From contig BSYO01000026.1 in assembly GCA_033239525.1 (NCBI GenBank), positions 8,914,371-8,978,370 on the forward strand: a DNA stretch of 64,000 nucleotides, in the 5' to 3' direction. The stretch comes from Nepenthes gracilis. Taxonomy: Eukaryota > Streptophyta > Magnoliopsida > Caryophyllales > Nepenthaceae. Position numbers and translations under genes: made by a program. The notes beneath the pieces are model-generated. The model was not told where the DNA came from and ran no database searches. It was given only the letters and a program-made list of their open reading frames with translations. Positions 35,601 through 46,200 of the stretch are shown one piece after another; within the stretch, counting starts at the first letter, position 1, and each line of letters begins with the position of its first letter.

Positions 35601-38600
35601 ATAGTTCTGGCCATTTCTTGAATAACCCGATTTTTATGTTCAACAATCCCCTTTTGTTGAGGGGTGATGGGGGAAGAAAATTCATGGTAAATTCCTTTAG
35701 CATTACAAAATGTTTCAAAATTGGAATTCTTAAACTCCTTACCATGGTCACTACGAATTCTAATGATAGAAATTCCCTTTTCATTAGTGAGTTCTTTACA
35801 TAAGATTTTTACGTGGTCAAACGTATCATATTTTTTACGAATAAGATCTATCCACGAATACCTAGAATAATCATCCACAGCCATTAAGATATACTTTTTG
35901 CCACCTAAACTTTCAGTTTTAGAAGGCCCCATAAGATCTATATGAATTAATTCAAGAGGCTGAGATATGTGGATGTCACTATGAGATGAGTGACTTGTTC
36001 TAATTTGTTTTCCTAATTGACAAGGACCACACACATGATGTTTTAGATTTGATAGTTTATGGAGCCCTTCAACACAACTCTTCTTCGAAATTTTTGATAA
36101 GTTTTTAAAATTTAACTGGCCAAGGCGTTGATTCCACAATTCTGTAGTGTCAATTTTAGCAGATTTGTATTCAAGAATATTGTTTAGCTCGATACCATAA
36201 AGATTGTCAGGAGTTCTCTTGCCCTCTAAAACAACTGAGCCATTTGTGTCATAGATGGAGCATTTATCTTGAAAAAATCGAACCTCAAAGTTGTCATCAC
36301 AAAATTGACTAATACTCAGGATGTTAGATTTCAATCCTGATACATATAAGACATCACAGGGCTTCGAGAGTCCAGAAATACATATCAAGCCTCGACCAAG
36401 AATAGGGACACTTGAGCGATCACCAAAGACAACCATCCCATCAGGATGGTCTGACATTAAGGAGAACATGGCTTTATTTCCACACATGTGTCTAGAGCAT
36501 CCACTATCCAAGTATCACATAGATTGATTTTGAGTTTTTAAGGCTATGTGAGCAACATGACAATGATATGTTTTTAAAGAGTTTTTCAGCTCACTTTTCT
36601 TTACCCAAATTTTTCTCCCCGAATTCACTTTCTGATTTAACCTTTTTACTTGTTCATTCAATTTTTGAATGTGATTAACAAGTTTATTCATTTTTAACCC
36701 TTATCTTTGGTTGTACAGAAGATTCATGGTATAACATCGAGGACGAATATGATCAACTTTTCCACACGTATGACAGATAGGCATAAACTTAGGTATGGAA
36801 GAACTGTTCATAGATCTTTGATTGAAATTGGTAGAAGACTTGAAAGTTTTTGATGATTTGTTCATGACTTTTTGATTATGTAGATTAGGCAAATGAGTTG
36901 ACAGAAATCTTTTCTCCACACGTTGAGGCACGGTCTTAATGACTTTCGGTGTTGTAATATTTTTGAGTGAAATTTGTGTGGCGGGATCAAACACAGTTTT
37001 AGGTTGTGGACCATGTTGGGAGATTTTCTCAACATATCCCAAACCCTTTTTATTTCCAACCACTTTTCCAATCCCCAACATATAATCAAGTTTTTGGATT
37101 CCACTTAAGAATTTTTTCAGATCATTTTTAGTGTTCTCAAGCTCCACTTCTAGAGTCTTAATTTTAGCGATTAAGAAGCTGTTTTTTACTTCCAGATTAT
37201 GACGAGTAATAGTGGCATCCTTCAATTTTGTTGTAACTTCATCCTTTTCTCTTTCCAGGTCGATGAGTTTATTATTTAAGCTTTTATTCATTTTCTTTAC
37301 TTTCAAGCATTCCTCAAAAAGTTTATCATATACTTCTTAAAATCTATCAAACTTGCTATCAGATTCTTCATGAGAAGAATCTGACTGTTCGGGAGGTGCA
37401 CTGGTGGCTTCATCACCACTAATTATAGATGTTTTGAATTCCATATAATTTACTTCATCATCTTCGGAGGATTGTTCATTGTGATTTGCATCATCTTCAT
37501 CATCCGTTAGAGATACATTTAAAGCTTTTTCTTTTTGACGCATAAAATTTGGGCACTCAATCCGGATATGACCGAAACCGTAACATTCATGGCATTGGAT
37601 TCCTTGAGATTTTTTATTTTTAACATCTTTAGTTTCTTTTTTATCATTTTTGAATAAAGTGTGAGATAGATCAGTTCCTTTGGAAGGTCGTTTTCTATTC
37701 TTATTTTAGAAAAATTTCTTAAAATTTTTTGCAAACAGAGTAAAATCCTCATCACTACATGACTCATCATCCGAGTGACGATCTTTATCTTCCTTAACTG
37801 TTTTCAGGGTAATTGATTTATTTCTTTTGGATTGGGGAAGAGTGTGCTCATAAGTTTGAAGGGACCCTACAAGTTCTTCTATTTTTAATTTATCTAAATC
37901 TTTACTTTCTTCAATGGCAGTAACTTTTACTCTAAATTGTTCAGGCAAAAATTGTAGAACTTTTCAGACAATTCTATTTTCAGGAATACGTTCTCCTAAA
38001 TTGAATGTAGAATTCACAATGTCATTTAATTTCGCATAAAATTCATCAAAAGTCTCGTCATCTTTCATTCGTATTTCTTCAAATTTAGTGGTGAGCATTT
38101 ACAATTTTAAATTTTTAACTAGTTTAGTGTCTTCGTGGGTAATTTTAAGAATATCCCAGGCTTCTTTTGATTTTTCACACATAGAGATGCGTTTAAATTC
38201 TTCGGAAGAAACGGCCATAAAAATAGCATGTAACACCTTACTATTCCAATTACATGCATCAAATTCTTCTTTAGTCCACAAATATAAGACTTTTGGTTTG
38301 TCAGCAGTGGAACTTTTGTGTGGAGTCTACCCAATTTGGATACTAACTCAAACTCGCTCATCCATTGATTTTAAAAATGCTCTCATACGTACTTTTCAGT
38401 ACGCATAATTGCTCCCATCAAAATAGGGAGGAACAGACAGTGAATGACTAGTATGCATCTAGATCGGGGTCGTGGATCGGGGTGAGTCTCTGATACCAAT
38501 TGAAATAGGACGTGTGTCCTAAATTATACAATCAAGTTACGACCCCGATAAAAATAACGAAAGTAGTAAAAATTAAATATTCAATACACGTAAAGAATAT

Positions 38601-40472
38601 TTAATTCTAAATACTAATGATACTAACAAGCATGCAAAATATAAATGAGTATAAGCAATAATAAAAAGACACGATTTTTGGTGACGAATGTAAAACTCGA
38701 TACCCACGGTAATCGAGAAAAACCCCCCGGGTTTCAACGGCCAGGGAAGCAATGCACTATAAAAATCAACTTACAAACCGGGTATTAACGACGCGCTAAC
38801 CTAGCCGACTTACTCCCTTCTTATGATCCCTACCAAGGAATTCCTTGGATTTGCACGTGGAAATGGAACTGGACACCTTCCGGTCTTCACGTCAATCATC
38901 CCTCTTAAGCCACTTGAATTGTCAAATACGATCGGGTCTCCTTCTTCAACGAACCAACGTCTCCAACGAAGGTAGAAAAATGGAAGTGTTTAAATAGTTA
39001 AGAGAAAGTATAGAGAAAACTTGTTAGAACATGAAACTCAAAGTCGTAGCTTTTGCTTTTCTCAAGAGAAGCAAGATCAATGAAACATAAGCAACGTTCT
39101 TCTCAAGTGGGGCACAAAACTTGTCTATCAAAAGTCCTAGGGTTTCAAAATTGTAAGACAAGTATTTATAGATGGCGTAAAAAAAACGCATTCAAAAAGT
39201 AGCCCATTGCTGCGGCACTCGCGCAGCGGGCGCACAGGGGGTTTCCAGAGAAACCCTACGTGCGCTCGAGCACGGAGGCGACGAGCAGCGAGTAGGTCCT
39301 TTCTAGATTTTGTGCTCAAGCGCTTGGCGAGCGCAATACTTCTGGTTTTTGGGATCGAGCGAGTAGAGAGCGCGGAGCTTCAGGATTTTGGGCTCGAGCG
39401 ACTAGAAAGCGCGGGGCTTCGGGATTTTGGGCTCGAGCGAGTGGAGAACTCACGGCATGCGTGGTATCCCTGGAAGTCGGAACGGACAGCAATGGATATG
39501 TGTTGATGTAGTATCTCGACAAACCATAACCCGACATCAATACAATAGTATATATGGTCACGAAATATGCCAATTAAAAAAATGACTCTAACAATTTTGT
39601 TTTTTTGACAACAAGTATAATCAAATAATATCTATTTTAAATATTATTTTTTCATAATATTATCTATCCCAAACTCAAATGCTGTGCGGTTGTATTGAGT
39701 CTGGCAAGTGGACACGGAGCTTCGATAGCTTAGTAGGTGGCATCAGTGACCACCAGGAGGCTTTTTCTCATAAAGCTATGGCTGATTTCAAATCTCTAGT
39801 AGCGTCATATTACGTTGCCAAGTTGAGGTCGATCATTTTGTTTGACAATGACATGAAGCCCCCTTTTCTTTTAGGACCCTTTTTTGCTCAATATTTAAAG
39901 GGGCACTTTGCTCTGCAACTTAACTAGTTAAACCCATCTGCCTTTATTTAAATACAAGTATCAGAAGAATGAAATAAGAGGAAAATGACATAAATTACAA
40001 GCAGTATATGGAGAGGGGACGTTCTGATTTTGGTGAAATTCATATGAAAAGGGGAAAGAACTATAACGATCCTTCCCTTATTCCATAATAAAATCAAAGG
40101 AAAAATTAAATGTAACATCTTATATTAAGCTAATTTTATTTTAATAGGTAGACTTGGCAAGTGGGGGTGAGTGATATTTGCTGCATACCTTTGTTCTTCA
40201 TCGTTGCTCGAGTGTCCACTGGCATGCCCTTCATCCTCCGGGTTCTTGTAATTGGGGAACGGCACTTTGCCAGACTCAATGTGCTCCAGATCCTCCACAA
40301 GGACATCGTAGTGCCTCTTCACCTCCGCCACGGTTTTCCCGCCAACTGCCGTGGCGATGTTGTGCCAGCGGTCGGGAGTGTCCTTGTCGTAAACAGCGAG
40401 AGCCTTTTCAAAGGCCTTGTTTTGCTTAGCAGTCCATGAGCATGAGGAGCCTGAGCCGCTGCTGGGTTCCAT
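28095..40472 (-). CDS. RADIALIS-like single-MYB protein (RL-A), two exons
   Basis: Spliced CDS 40189-40472 joined to 28095-28119 gives 309 nt, 102 residues. The product is a small nuclear protein with one MYB/SANT domain. In snapdragon RADIALIS and Arabidopsis RL proteins this family acts mainly by competing for partner proteins rather than by strong DNA binding, in flower asymmetry, seedling and other development. Seen: [20 protein letters not shown], then [35 protein letters not shown] and VPFPNYK, and an acidic S/N/E tail ending [12 protein letters not shown] chose the ATG at 40,472 because MEPSSGSG fits family N-termini and its context is good (G at -3, G at +4). An in-frame ATG at 40,520 would add 16 atypical residues. 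Donor AAAG|GTATGC and acceptor CTCTGCAG|AATG join in phase to an Arg codon. The intron holds a SIRE element. The exon join is inferred. Confidence 0.8.
28120..29106 (-). other. RL-A intron, 3' part
   Basis: No gene is supported here. Open frames at 28,133-28,330, 28,318-28,623 and 28,787-29,026 show no family resemblance. A short GA run occurs near 28,710. Together with 39,594-40,188 this is the intron left when the SIRE element is removed, about 1.6 kb. Confidence 0.6.
29112..30914 (-). repeat. SIRE 3' LTR, enlarged to 1,803 bp
   Basis: It has the same ends as the 5' LTR but is 710 bp longer. The unit 29,434-30,010 (577 bp, from TGATCCCTAC) is repeated from 30,011, matching closely to about 30,387. 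After that comes a scrambled stretch to about 30,600, then a normal LTR end with several short deletions. Open frames at 29,717-30,898 are artefacts of the GC-rich LTR promoter. Confidence 0.88.
30388..30600. other. Interleaved mosaic inside the SIRE 3' LTR
   Basis: Short pieces alternate between two parts of the LTR and advance through both in register. TTTCCTCTTGAGCCAC is followed by GCTCAAACGCGTGGC, then TCCTTTTTCA, then a GGGGGTTTC piece. Next come GATTAGAAAAATTGT, CGCTCGAGCGCGGAGG, GTAAAATCAATGGAGCATAA, GTGCTCGAGTGCT, AGGGTTTT, GAGCACAAT, ATTTATAGAT and TTTTGGGATCGGCGGGTAG. Pieces 1, 3, 5, 7, 9 and 11 match about 30,086-30,357; the others match about 29,830-29,990. Confidence 0.75.
30915..30930 (-). 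promoter_or_regulatory. SIRE polypurine tract
   Basis: Directly inside the 3' LTR, the minus strand reads TTGCCAAAGGGGGAGAT, the second-strand primer. Near-copies lie at 31,260-31,273 (AAAGGGGGAGAT) and 31,286-31,300 (AAAAAGGGGGAGAT). Multiple polypurine tracts are a reported trait of SIRE-type elements. Confidence 0.8.
31483..32531 (-). pseudogene. SIRE env-like ORF, frameshifted
   Basis: It lies between pol and the 3' LTR, where SIRE elements carry an extra ORF often called env-like. The N-terminal frame (32,531-32,196) has [15 protein letters not shown], then [11 protein letters not shown]. After a frameshift before 32,058 it continues [29 protein letters not shown] and [22 protein letters not shown] proline/serine-rich tail follows (31,483-31,700). 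The motif series (F-x-S-x-x-A, V/IREFYSN, LL-G-IDLP-I) matches the plant retrotransposon domain I know from env-like ORFs. No clear membrane segment or signal peptide is visible, so an envelope role is not shown. Confidence 0.65.
32591..32760. repeat. Compound (TA)n/(CATA)n microsatellite in SIRE spacer
   Basis: A TA run is followed by alternating CATACATA and TATATA blocks, just upstream of the env-like ORF on the element strand. Frames across it ([12 protein letters not shown]) are repeat artefacts. The spacer 32,770-33,497 beside it shows no domain. Confidence 0.95.
33498..38458 (-). pseudogene. SIRE gag-pol, stops plus one frameshift
   Basis: A single frame starts [20 protein letters not shown] at 38,458. 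Gag follows, with zinc knuckle [14 protein letters not shown] (about 37,565-37,605), a coiled-coil stretch (about 37,090-37,300) and a second knuckle [14 protein letters not shown] (about 36,730-36,775). Then come protease DSGCSRHM (about 36,490); GAG-pre-integrase; integrase (HxxxC...C zinc site, then D-D-E core with [22 protein letters not shown] and [11 protein letters not shown]); RT with intact YVDDIVFGA (about 34,430); and RNase H ending at TAA 33,498-33,500. The frame is constant from 38,458 to 33,857. Stops interrupt it at DGSNYAY-stop, DERV-stop, IG-stop-TP, the Trp before YLDSG, QV-stop-G and elsewhere. One base is lost near 33,789. Confidence 0.9.
38486..38498 (-). promoter_or_regulatory. 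SIRE primer-binding site
   Basis: The minus strand reads TGGTATCAGAGAC two bases inside the 5' LTR, complementary to the 3' end of initiator-Met tRNA. Confidence 0.92.
38501..39593 (-). repeat. SIRE 5' LTR (1,093 bp)
   Basis: The plus-strand ends are TGAAATAGG and TCTAACA. Near 39,160-39,170 the minus strand reads CTATAAATACTTG, a TATA box. Upstream of it (39,340-39,450) lie about three diverged units of roughly 39 bp built on TTTTGGGMTCGAGCGA, and CGCTCGAGCGC-like palindromes. By eye about 25 of the first 330 positions differ from the other LTR. Confidence 0.9.
39599..40188 (-). other. RL-A intron, 5' part
   Basis: No gene is supported. A plus-strand 82-residue frame at 39,679-39,927 has no recognisable domain and lies within the inferred intron. 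Confidence 0.6.
40189..40472 (-). other. RL-A exon 1 coding part
   Basis: 284 nt encode residues 1-94 and two bases of codon 95. The exon ends CAA AG before GT at 40,188-40,187. Reading straight through the donor gives a meaningless tail, YAANITHPH, which supports splicing here. Confidence 0.9.
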
Positions 40473-40711
40473 TCCTTGCGCTGACACACCCACTGAACCA
40501 GTGAAAAGAAGACGGTTCAAATGCTAACACAAGAAATTAATTGTTATGCAGAAGTTGTCTGGGAGAGATGATGAATCATTCGACAGGGAGAAGATTGGAT
40601 TCGCCAGTGTGGGAGGGTAGAGGAGGGGAGAATGACGACAGAGATGAAAGACTCAGGAGAGAAGAATGTGGTCAAGAGACGGTATGAACAGAGAGCTGGA
40701 CTTGCCTGCCC

Positions 40712-40717
40712 TTTATA
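40712..40717 (-). promoter_or_regulatory. RL-A TATA box
   Basis: Minus-strand CCTTATAAAGG lies 240 bp upstream of the chosen ATG and predicts a start near 40,685 and a 5' UTR of about 210 nt. A (CT)8 run at 40,853-40,868, GA-type on the gene strand, lies a further 140 bp upstream. Confidence 0.55.
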
Positions 40718-41239
40718 AGGGTGTGAAGGAGGTGGGCAGTTGGCTAAAAAGTCATTCAGAAATTTTCATTATTAGAAGTTTCAGTCTTTTGTCCCCTTGA
40801 GAACCACAGGTTGAATGATGCAGGATACGGTGATATCACTGCCCTCCAACAATCTCTCTCTCTCTCTCATCATTCTGGATACTTATCCTAAATCCTTTGC
40901 ATTCATCTGAAAGCAACTGCATCGTGAACAGATCAGTTTAGTTAATTAATCAGCCACTAGGCATGAGATTTTGTGACTTAAGAATCAATTTGGCTAGTTA
41001 TAATGCAAACCGCCAACTGACCCCAACAGATCACAGTATAATTTTTTATTTTTTATTTTTTTGGTAAGTAATAGATCAGAGTATAAAATGGGCAAAGATA
41101 TCAAATTTATTTACACATCTGATTTGAGTTAATTTTATAGAGTTTTTTCTTTTTTTTGGGGGGAGGGGGGAATGGAGTTAGTTCACATATTTTTTTTTAA
41201 ATAACTGAAACATAATTTGGTATCAAAATGATTAGAAGT

Positions 41240-42232
41240 TGACGGGTCCGGTAGTTTATTGAGCCGGCCCAGAATCCGGCCTGTAGGAAAAGTAGCGGTG
41301 GCCTGATAGAAGTTCCTCCAAACCCAATGCCTAAAAATCACCACGAAAAACCCATACAACGTGACCCATGTCCACCCAGTGGCATATAGGCCATTGGAGT
41401 CGCCCGCTGAGCGGGCCCACGAACACGGCTCAACAACTCCGGCTTAGCAGACAAGTCCCGCAGTCCGAGGTACTAGTGATAGGCACATGCTATTGGCCAC
41501 TCACCACAACGCTAGCAAGAGCAACAGCTAGCAAGTAGGCTATTTCTCTGCAAATACCTCCCTTCCTGCACAAAAGAGGGGGGAGGGACTCACATTCCTG
41601 GAGGAGTCTCAACTCTTAATCCCAAGGTTCGAGAAGGAAAATTCCGAAACAGAGAAGCCTAGGCAGCATCTCACTCTCTCCCTCTCCATCTCTCTCCCGA
41701 GGGCCTCAACGCCTCCATGATCAAAGTGGATTCCCAAAGGGAGGAGAGGGCAATCAATCCTTGCATGCTGGATGCATCCTGAACCTCAGGTGGCCAAACA
41801 TACTGAGAGCCTAGCCGAACGCACCAATCAGAGCTCAATCCTCCGTCTCTAAGCCGTGTCTCAATTGAGCACACCACCGGAACTCAATTATCTATCTCTA
41901 AACTGCTCCCCCGTTGAATGTACCCATTGGAGTCCCGTTGAACGTACTCATCGGAGTCTAACCCTCTATTAATACTCAATCTCCCAAAACATGTATCTAC
42001 ATATTATTCACTCATCCTCTTATATTTTATCTACCTGAAAAAGATTTCTAATTTGAACGTCGGAGAATTATAGAGGAGCAAATTCCACCATTCTCTAACC
42101 TATTATTTATTAGTTGTGGTGAGCAAAATCTAGAATCAAAGTAACGAAGATCGAACCCACTTTAACTCGACCTACCGAAAAGATCAAGTAGTCTTCTAAT
42201 CTGTTCAAAAATTTAAATTTAGAGACGCATCA
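41240..42232 (+). repeat. Solo Tat-like LTR upstream of RL-A
   Basis: It starts TGACGGGTCCGG and ends GACGCATCA. Near 42,035-42,075 it has AAAGATTTCTAATTTGAACG, TCGGAGAATTATAGAGGAGCA, matching the 5,184 LTR at about 5,797-5,842. No primer-binding site or coding sequence follows. The flanking 5-mers GAAGT and GAATC agree at three positions, as a decayed target duplication could. It lies about 770 bp upstream of the RL-A ATG, pointing away from the gene. Confidence 0.5.
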
Positions 42233-42622
42233 GAATCAATATAAAAAATATCAGAAATTAAATAATAGAACTATATTGATGTTTTAATATTTGGACTTGA
42301 GATGTTTTAATTTTATAAGAAAAATCTTCATTGATAAAATTAAACTCAATGTAGCCTATTTTAAATTTTGGAATGGCATAAGAGGCTAATGAACACATAT
42401 CGTACCAATAATAAATTTTGTGCTCAGCCACAAAAGAAATAGGATTATACCAATAATAATTTAGATATGCTTCATCCATGAGCATTTGTTAGACTCAAAA
42501 AATCAAGCATAGCGGAAAAATCACACTGTACCATCATTTAACATATTTCTAATACTTTATTCCATATCACTATTTTAAATTGTCTAAGTCGGATCATCAA
42601 TATTACTATTATAAGTTTATAT

Positions 42623-43262
42623 TGTTAGGATATGGGTCACTTCTATGTGAGCTCATACCAGGATAACAAACTATTCAAAGGTTCGGCCGAACATGCATGG
42701 GTTCAATACCGAGACGAAGTATTGTGGTGTTCATGTTCGATGTCGACTCCGAGGAGCGATTGGGTGCCGAGGAGCGATCGGGTGCTGAGTTTGAGGAGCG
42801 ATCAGGTGATGATGCCAAAGGGCACCCGGACGTCGAGCCTAGAAGTGTCCAGGCATGGCTCATAGTATAAAAAAGAGCGAAATGCATTTTTAGGGAAATA
42901 AAAAGGAAAGCGATAGTGAGAGAAACTTATCACTTTGTAAAATCATACGAGAGAGGACCATTAGTGAGAGAAAGAAAAGTGAGAAGAAGGGTATTCATCT
43001 TGTCCTCACTATTACTCAAGTCCATCTGATACAATGTTTTGAGCTCTTATACTTTATTTTTAGGATTTGTGTAACCGATATTACATAATGGAGATTTTTG
43101 AACACTTTGTCCCATGTTTTTTTTCTCTTATTCGGAAAAGAGTTTTCACGTAAAAATTAATTATATCTTGTCTCTTTATTTCGTGATTGTTGTTTACCCG
43201 CTGTGTGTCACAATCGTTAATCTCTTCTCTTGGTTCATCCAATCTGTCGGTGAACCCCAACA
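42623..43262 (+). repeat. 5' LTR of the plus-strand Copia
   Basis: It begins TGTTAGGATATGGGTCAC and ends AACCCCAACA. It contains three to four diverged GAGGAGCGATYRGGTG units (42,750-42,810) upstream of the TATA box. The reverse complement of its ends bounds the solo LTR at 52,160-52,942. Confidence 0.88.
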
Positions 43263-43299
43263 AGTAGTATTAGAGACTGATTGTCAATACTGGCTATTG

Positions 43300-46200
43300 A
43301 GTTTCGTTAGAAAGAAAGATGATTTGTTTAAATGGTACAAACTATGATATTTGGTGAAGCAAGATAAAGACTTGCTATTTATCAAAACAATGCATCTTCC
43401 GATGTTCGCCGTACAAAAGCCTGATGTGAAGTCTGAGGAGGAATGGGCTTTAGAGCATGAACAAGTTTTTGATTATATTTGACAGTTTTTAGATAACGTG
43501 CATAATCACATCCGAAATGAAACGAATACGAAAACACTATGGGGAAAGTTAGAGACGCTTATATACTTCCAAAACCGGTAACAAAAAGTTATTTCATTTG
43601 ATGAAACTGATACGAGTGAGGTATAAGGAGAACACGTCCATTGCCAACCACTTGTATGAGTTCAAAGTATGCGTAGACCAGTTGAGTGGCATGGGTATCA
43701 ACTTTGAAGATGAGTTATTGGGCTTGTAGCTATTGACAATCCTACCGGACTCTTGGAAGGTAATACGGATCACCATTACTAATACTGCTCCGGATGGCAT
43801 GGTAACTTTAGAAATAACAAAGGAAATTGTGCTAAATGAGGAGATGAAACGCCGGCTGCAGGGGTCCTCCTCCTCTCCCCACTCTAAAGTGCTAGTCATT
43901 AAGTCACGGGGAATGAATAAAGGATGCGGTCCTAAGTCCATAGAAAAGTGTTAAAGCGAGTCTCGATCGAGGTATTAGAACCTCGAGTGGCATCAATCCG
44001 AAACGAATGGACACATTAAAAAGTATTGTTACAAGTAAAAGCGTGAGAATATAGAAGGCAATGAGAAGAAAACCGATAATGCCCGAAATGAGAAGTGAGT
44101 GTCAGTCTCAGTCGTTACTAAGGGTGACCTCTGGTTGGCATGTAATGGGACGAGGTGATAAATCTAGCCAAGTACGAGACTGACTAGGTAGTGGATAGTG
44201 GTGCATCGCTCCACGTCACATCGTGGAGGGGATTCTTCACATTTTACACTCTCGATAATTTTGGAGTGTTAAAGAAGGTAACGAAGGACATCTCAGATCA
44301 TTTATTGTGGCGACGTATCCCTCATCACAAATAATGGAACCAGATTGTTGCTAAGAGACGTACGATATATCTCAGATATTGAGTTGAATCTAGTTTCAGT
44401 GGGTAGGCTCGATGATGAGGAATACTTCAACACCTTCAGTGAAAGGGAATGAAAGTTGACCGGAGGATCCCTAGTAGTTACCCGAAAAAAGAAGGTCTCC
44501 AACTTATATATACCACAAGCCCCCATGTGCATGTTGCGAAGACTGAGGAGTCATCGAACTTGTAGCACCTTTAGTTGAGCCACATGAGCGAGAAGGGGTT
44601 GAACAGTTTCGCCAAGAAGGACCTTGTTCGAGATGTGAAGGAAGCTAAATTGAAGATCTATTCTCATTGCATGGCGAGAAAGTAATGGCAAGTTTTGTTC
44701 CACGAAAACTCGTCCGCAGGGAAGGCCGACCTTCTTCAGTTAGTCCACACCACATATGTAATCCTTTCATGATGAAGACACTCGAAGGAGTACTGTATTT
44801 CATGATGTTCATCGATGATTGCTTAAGAAAGCTATGAGTTTATCTGATAAAATCGAAGGATCAAATCCTTGGCATCTTTGAACATTTCTATACCTTGATT
44901 GAAAGATAAATCGGAAAAAAGTTAAAGTGCATCTGAAGTGACAATAACGGCGAGAACATTAGAACATTTGATGTGTATTGTCGGTCTCACAGTATTCGTC
45001 ATTAAAGGACTCCACTGAAATCTCCGTAATTAAATGGTGTGGTTGAACGGATGAATAGGACATTGATAGAGAAAGTTCACTGTGTGCTCTTAGAGGCAAA
45101 ACTTTTTGGTTCATTTTAGGGAGAAGCCTTAAAAGTCGTAGCTTATGTTATCAATCTATCTTCGGGCAACCTATTGAATGGAGAAGTTCAAGAGAATGTG
45201 TGGTTCGGGAAGGAAGTATCCTATGAATATTTGCGTGTGTTCAGGTATAAGCCCTTTATTCACATATCAAAGGATGAGAGGACCAAGTTAGAGGTGAAGA
45301 CAAAGCAATACATCTTTCTCAAGTATAGGAAAGATAAGCTAGGATATCAGTTTTATGACCCAATTAAAAAAAATTTTGTCCGATAGAGGGATATAGTGTT
45401 CGTCGAGGACAAAACAATTAAAGATATCGGCAAAGAGGTGAAGATTGTTTCCAACAATAATATTAATTGGGTTTGCAATACAAATCTTACGTCATTGATA
45501 CCAATATTGGTTCGTCATGAAGATGGTGACCGAGGCCGTGTAGAGCAGGATGAAGATCTTCGAAATCCAATACTCGATAGAGATGAGGGTGACACTGTTC
45601 CTCATAATATTGCTAAGCCTGCCGAGACCATTTCACTTCGAAAATCCATGAGAGACTGAATGCCCTCTATTCGTCTATCGACTAATGAATATGTGTTACT
45701 GATAGAGGAGAGTTCAAAAGTTTTGAAGAAACTATGAAGAATGAGCACACAGTGGATTGGATGAAAATCTTGTAAGATGAGATGAAATTGGTGCAATAAA
45801 ATCACATGTTCAAGCTAACAAAATTTCCAAAGAGAGAGTGAGCACTGAAGAACAAGTAAGTCTTTCTATTTGAAAGTTGATAAGAACAGTATACAATCGA
45901 GGTACAAGGTAAACTGATTGTGAAAGGCTTCAATCAGTAGAAGAGTATTGACTTCGATGAGATTTTTGCCCCAATTGTGAAAATATCTTCAATCTGAGTG
46001 ATGCTCAGATTTGCCATAAATCTTGACTTAGAAGTGGAACAGCTGAATGTGTGGACAGTATTTCTTCACAATGATCTTAAGGATGAGATTTACATAGAGT
46101 GGTTGGAGGGACTTCGAGTTGAGGGGAAGGAACGGTTAGTGTGTCGTCTAAAGAAAAACCTATACAGGCTAAAACAGGCTCTGAGATAATTATACAAGAA

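Larger units (their letters stand above)
29112..39593 (-). mobile_element. SIRE-type Copia retrotransposon within the RL-A intron
   Basis: It has all parts in order on the minus strand: 5' LTR (39,593-38,501), primer-binding site, one long gag-pol frame (38,458-33,498), spacer with microsatellite, an env-like ORF (32,531-31,483), repeated polypurine tracts and a 3' LTR (30,914-29,112). The outer ends are TG...CA, and a perfect 5-bp target duplication ATTTT flanks it (29,107-29,111; 39,594-39,598). The duplication and complete ends show one insertion event not followed by LTR recombination. It has the same orientation as RL-A. It is inactive as it stands: in-frame stops in gag and pol, one frameshift in RNase H and one in the env-like ORF. 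Confidence 0.93.

Noticed and set aside
39679..39927. 82-codon plus-strand frame in the RL-A intron
   Set aside because: No recognisable domain, no promoter, and no match to retroelement proteins.
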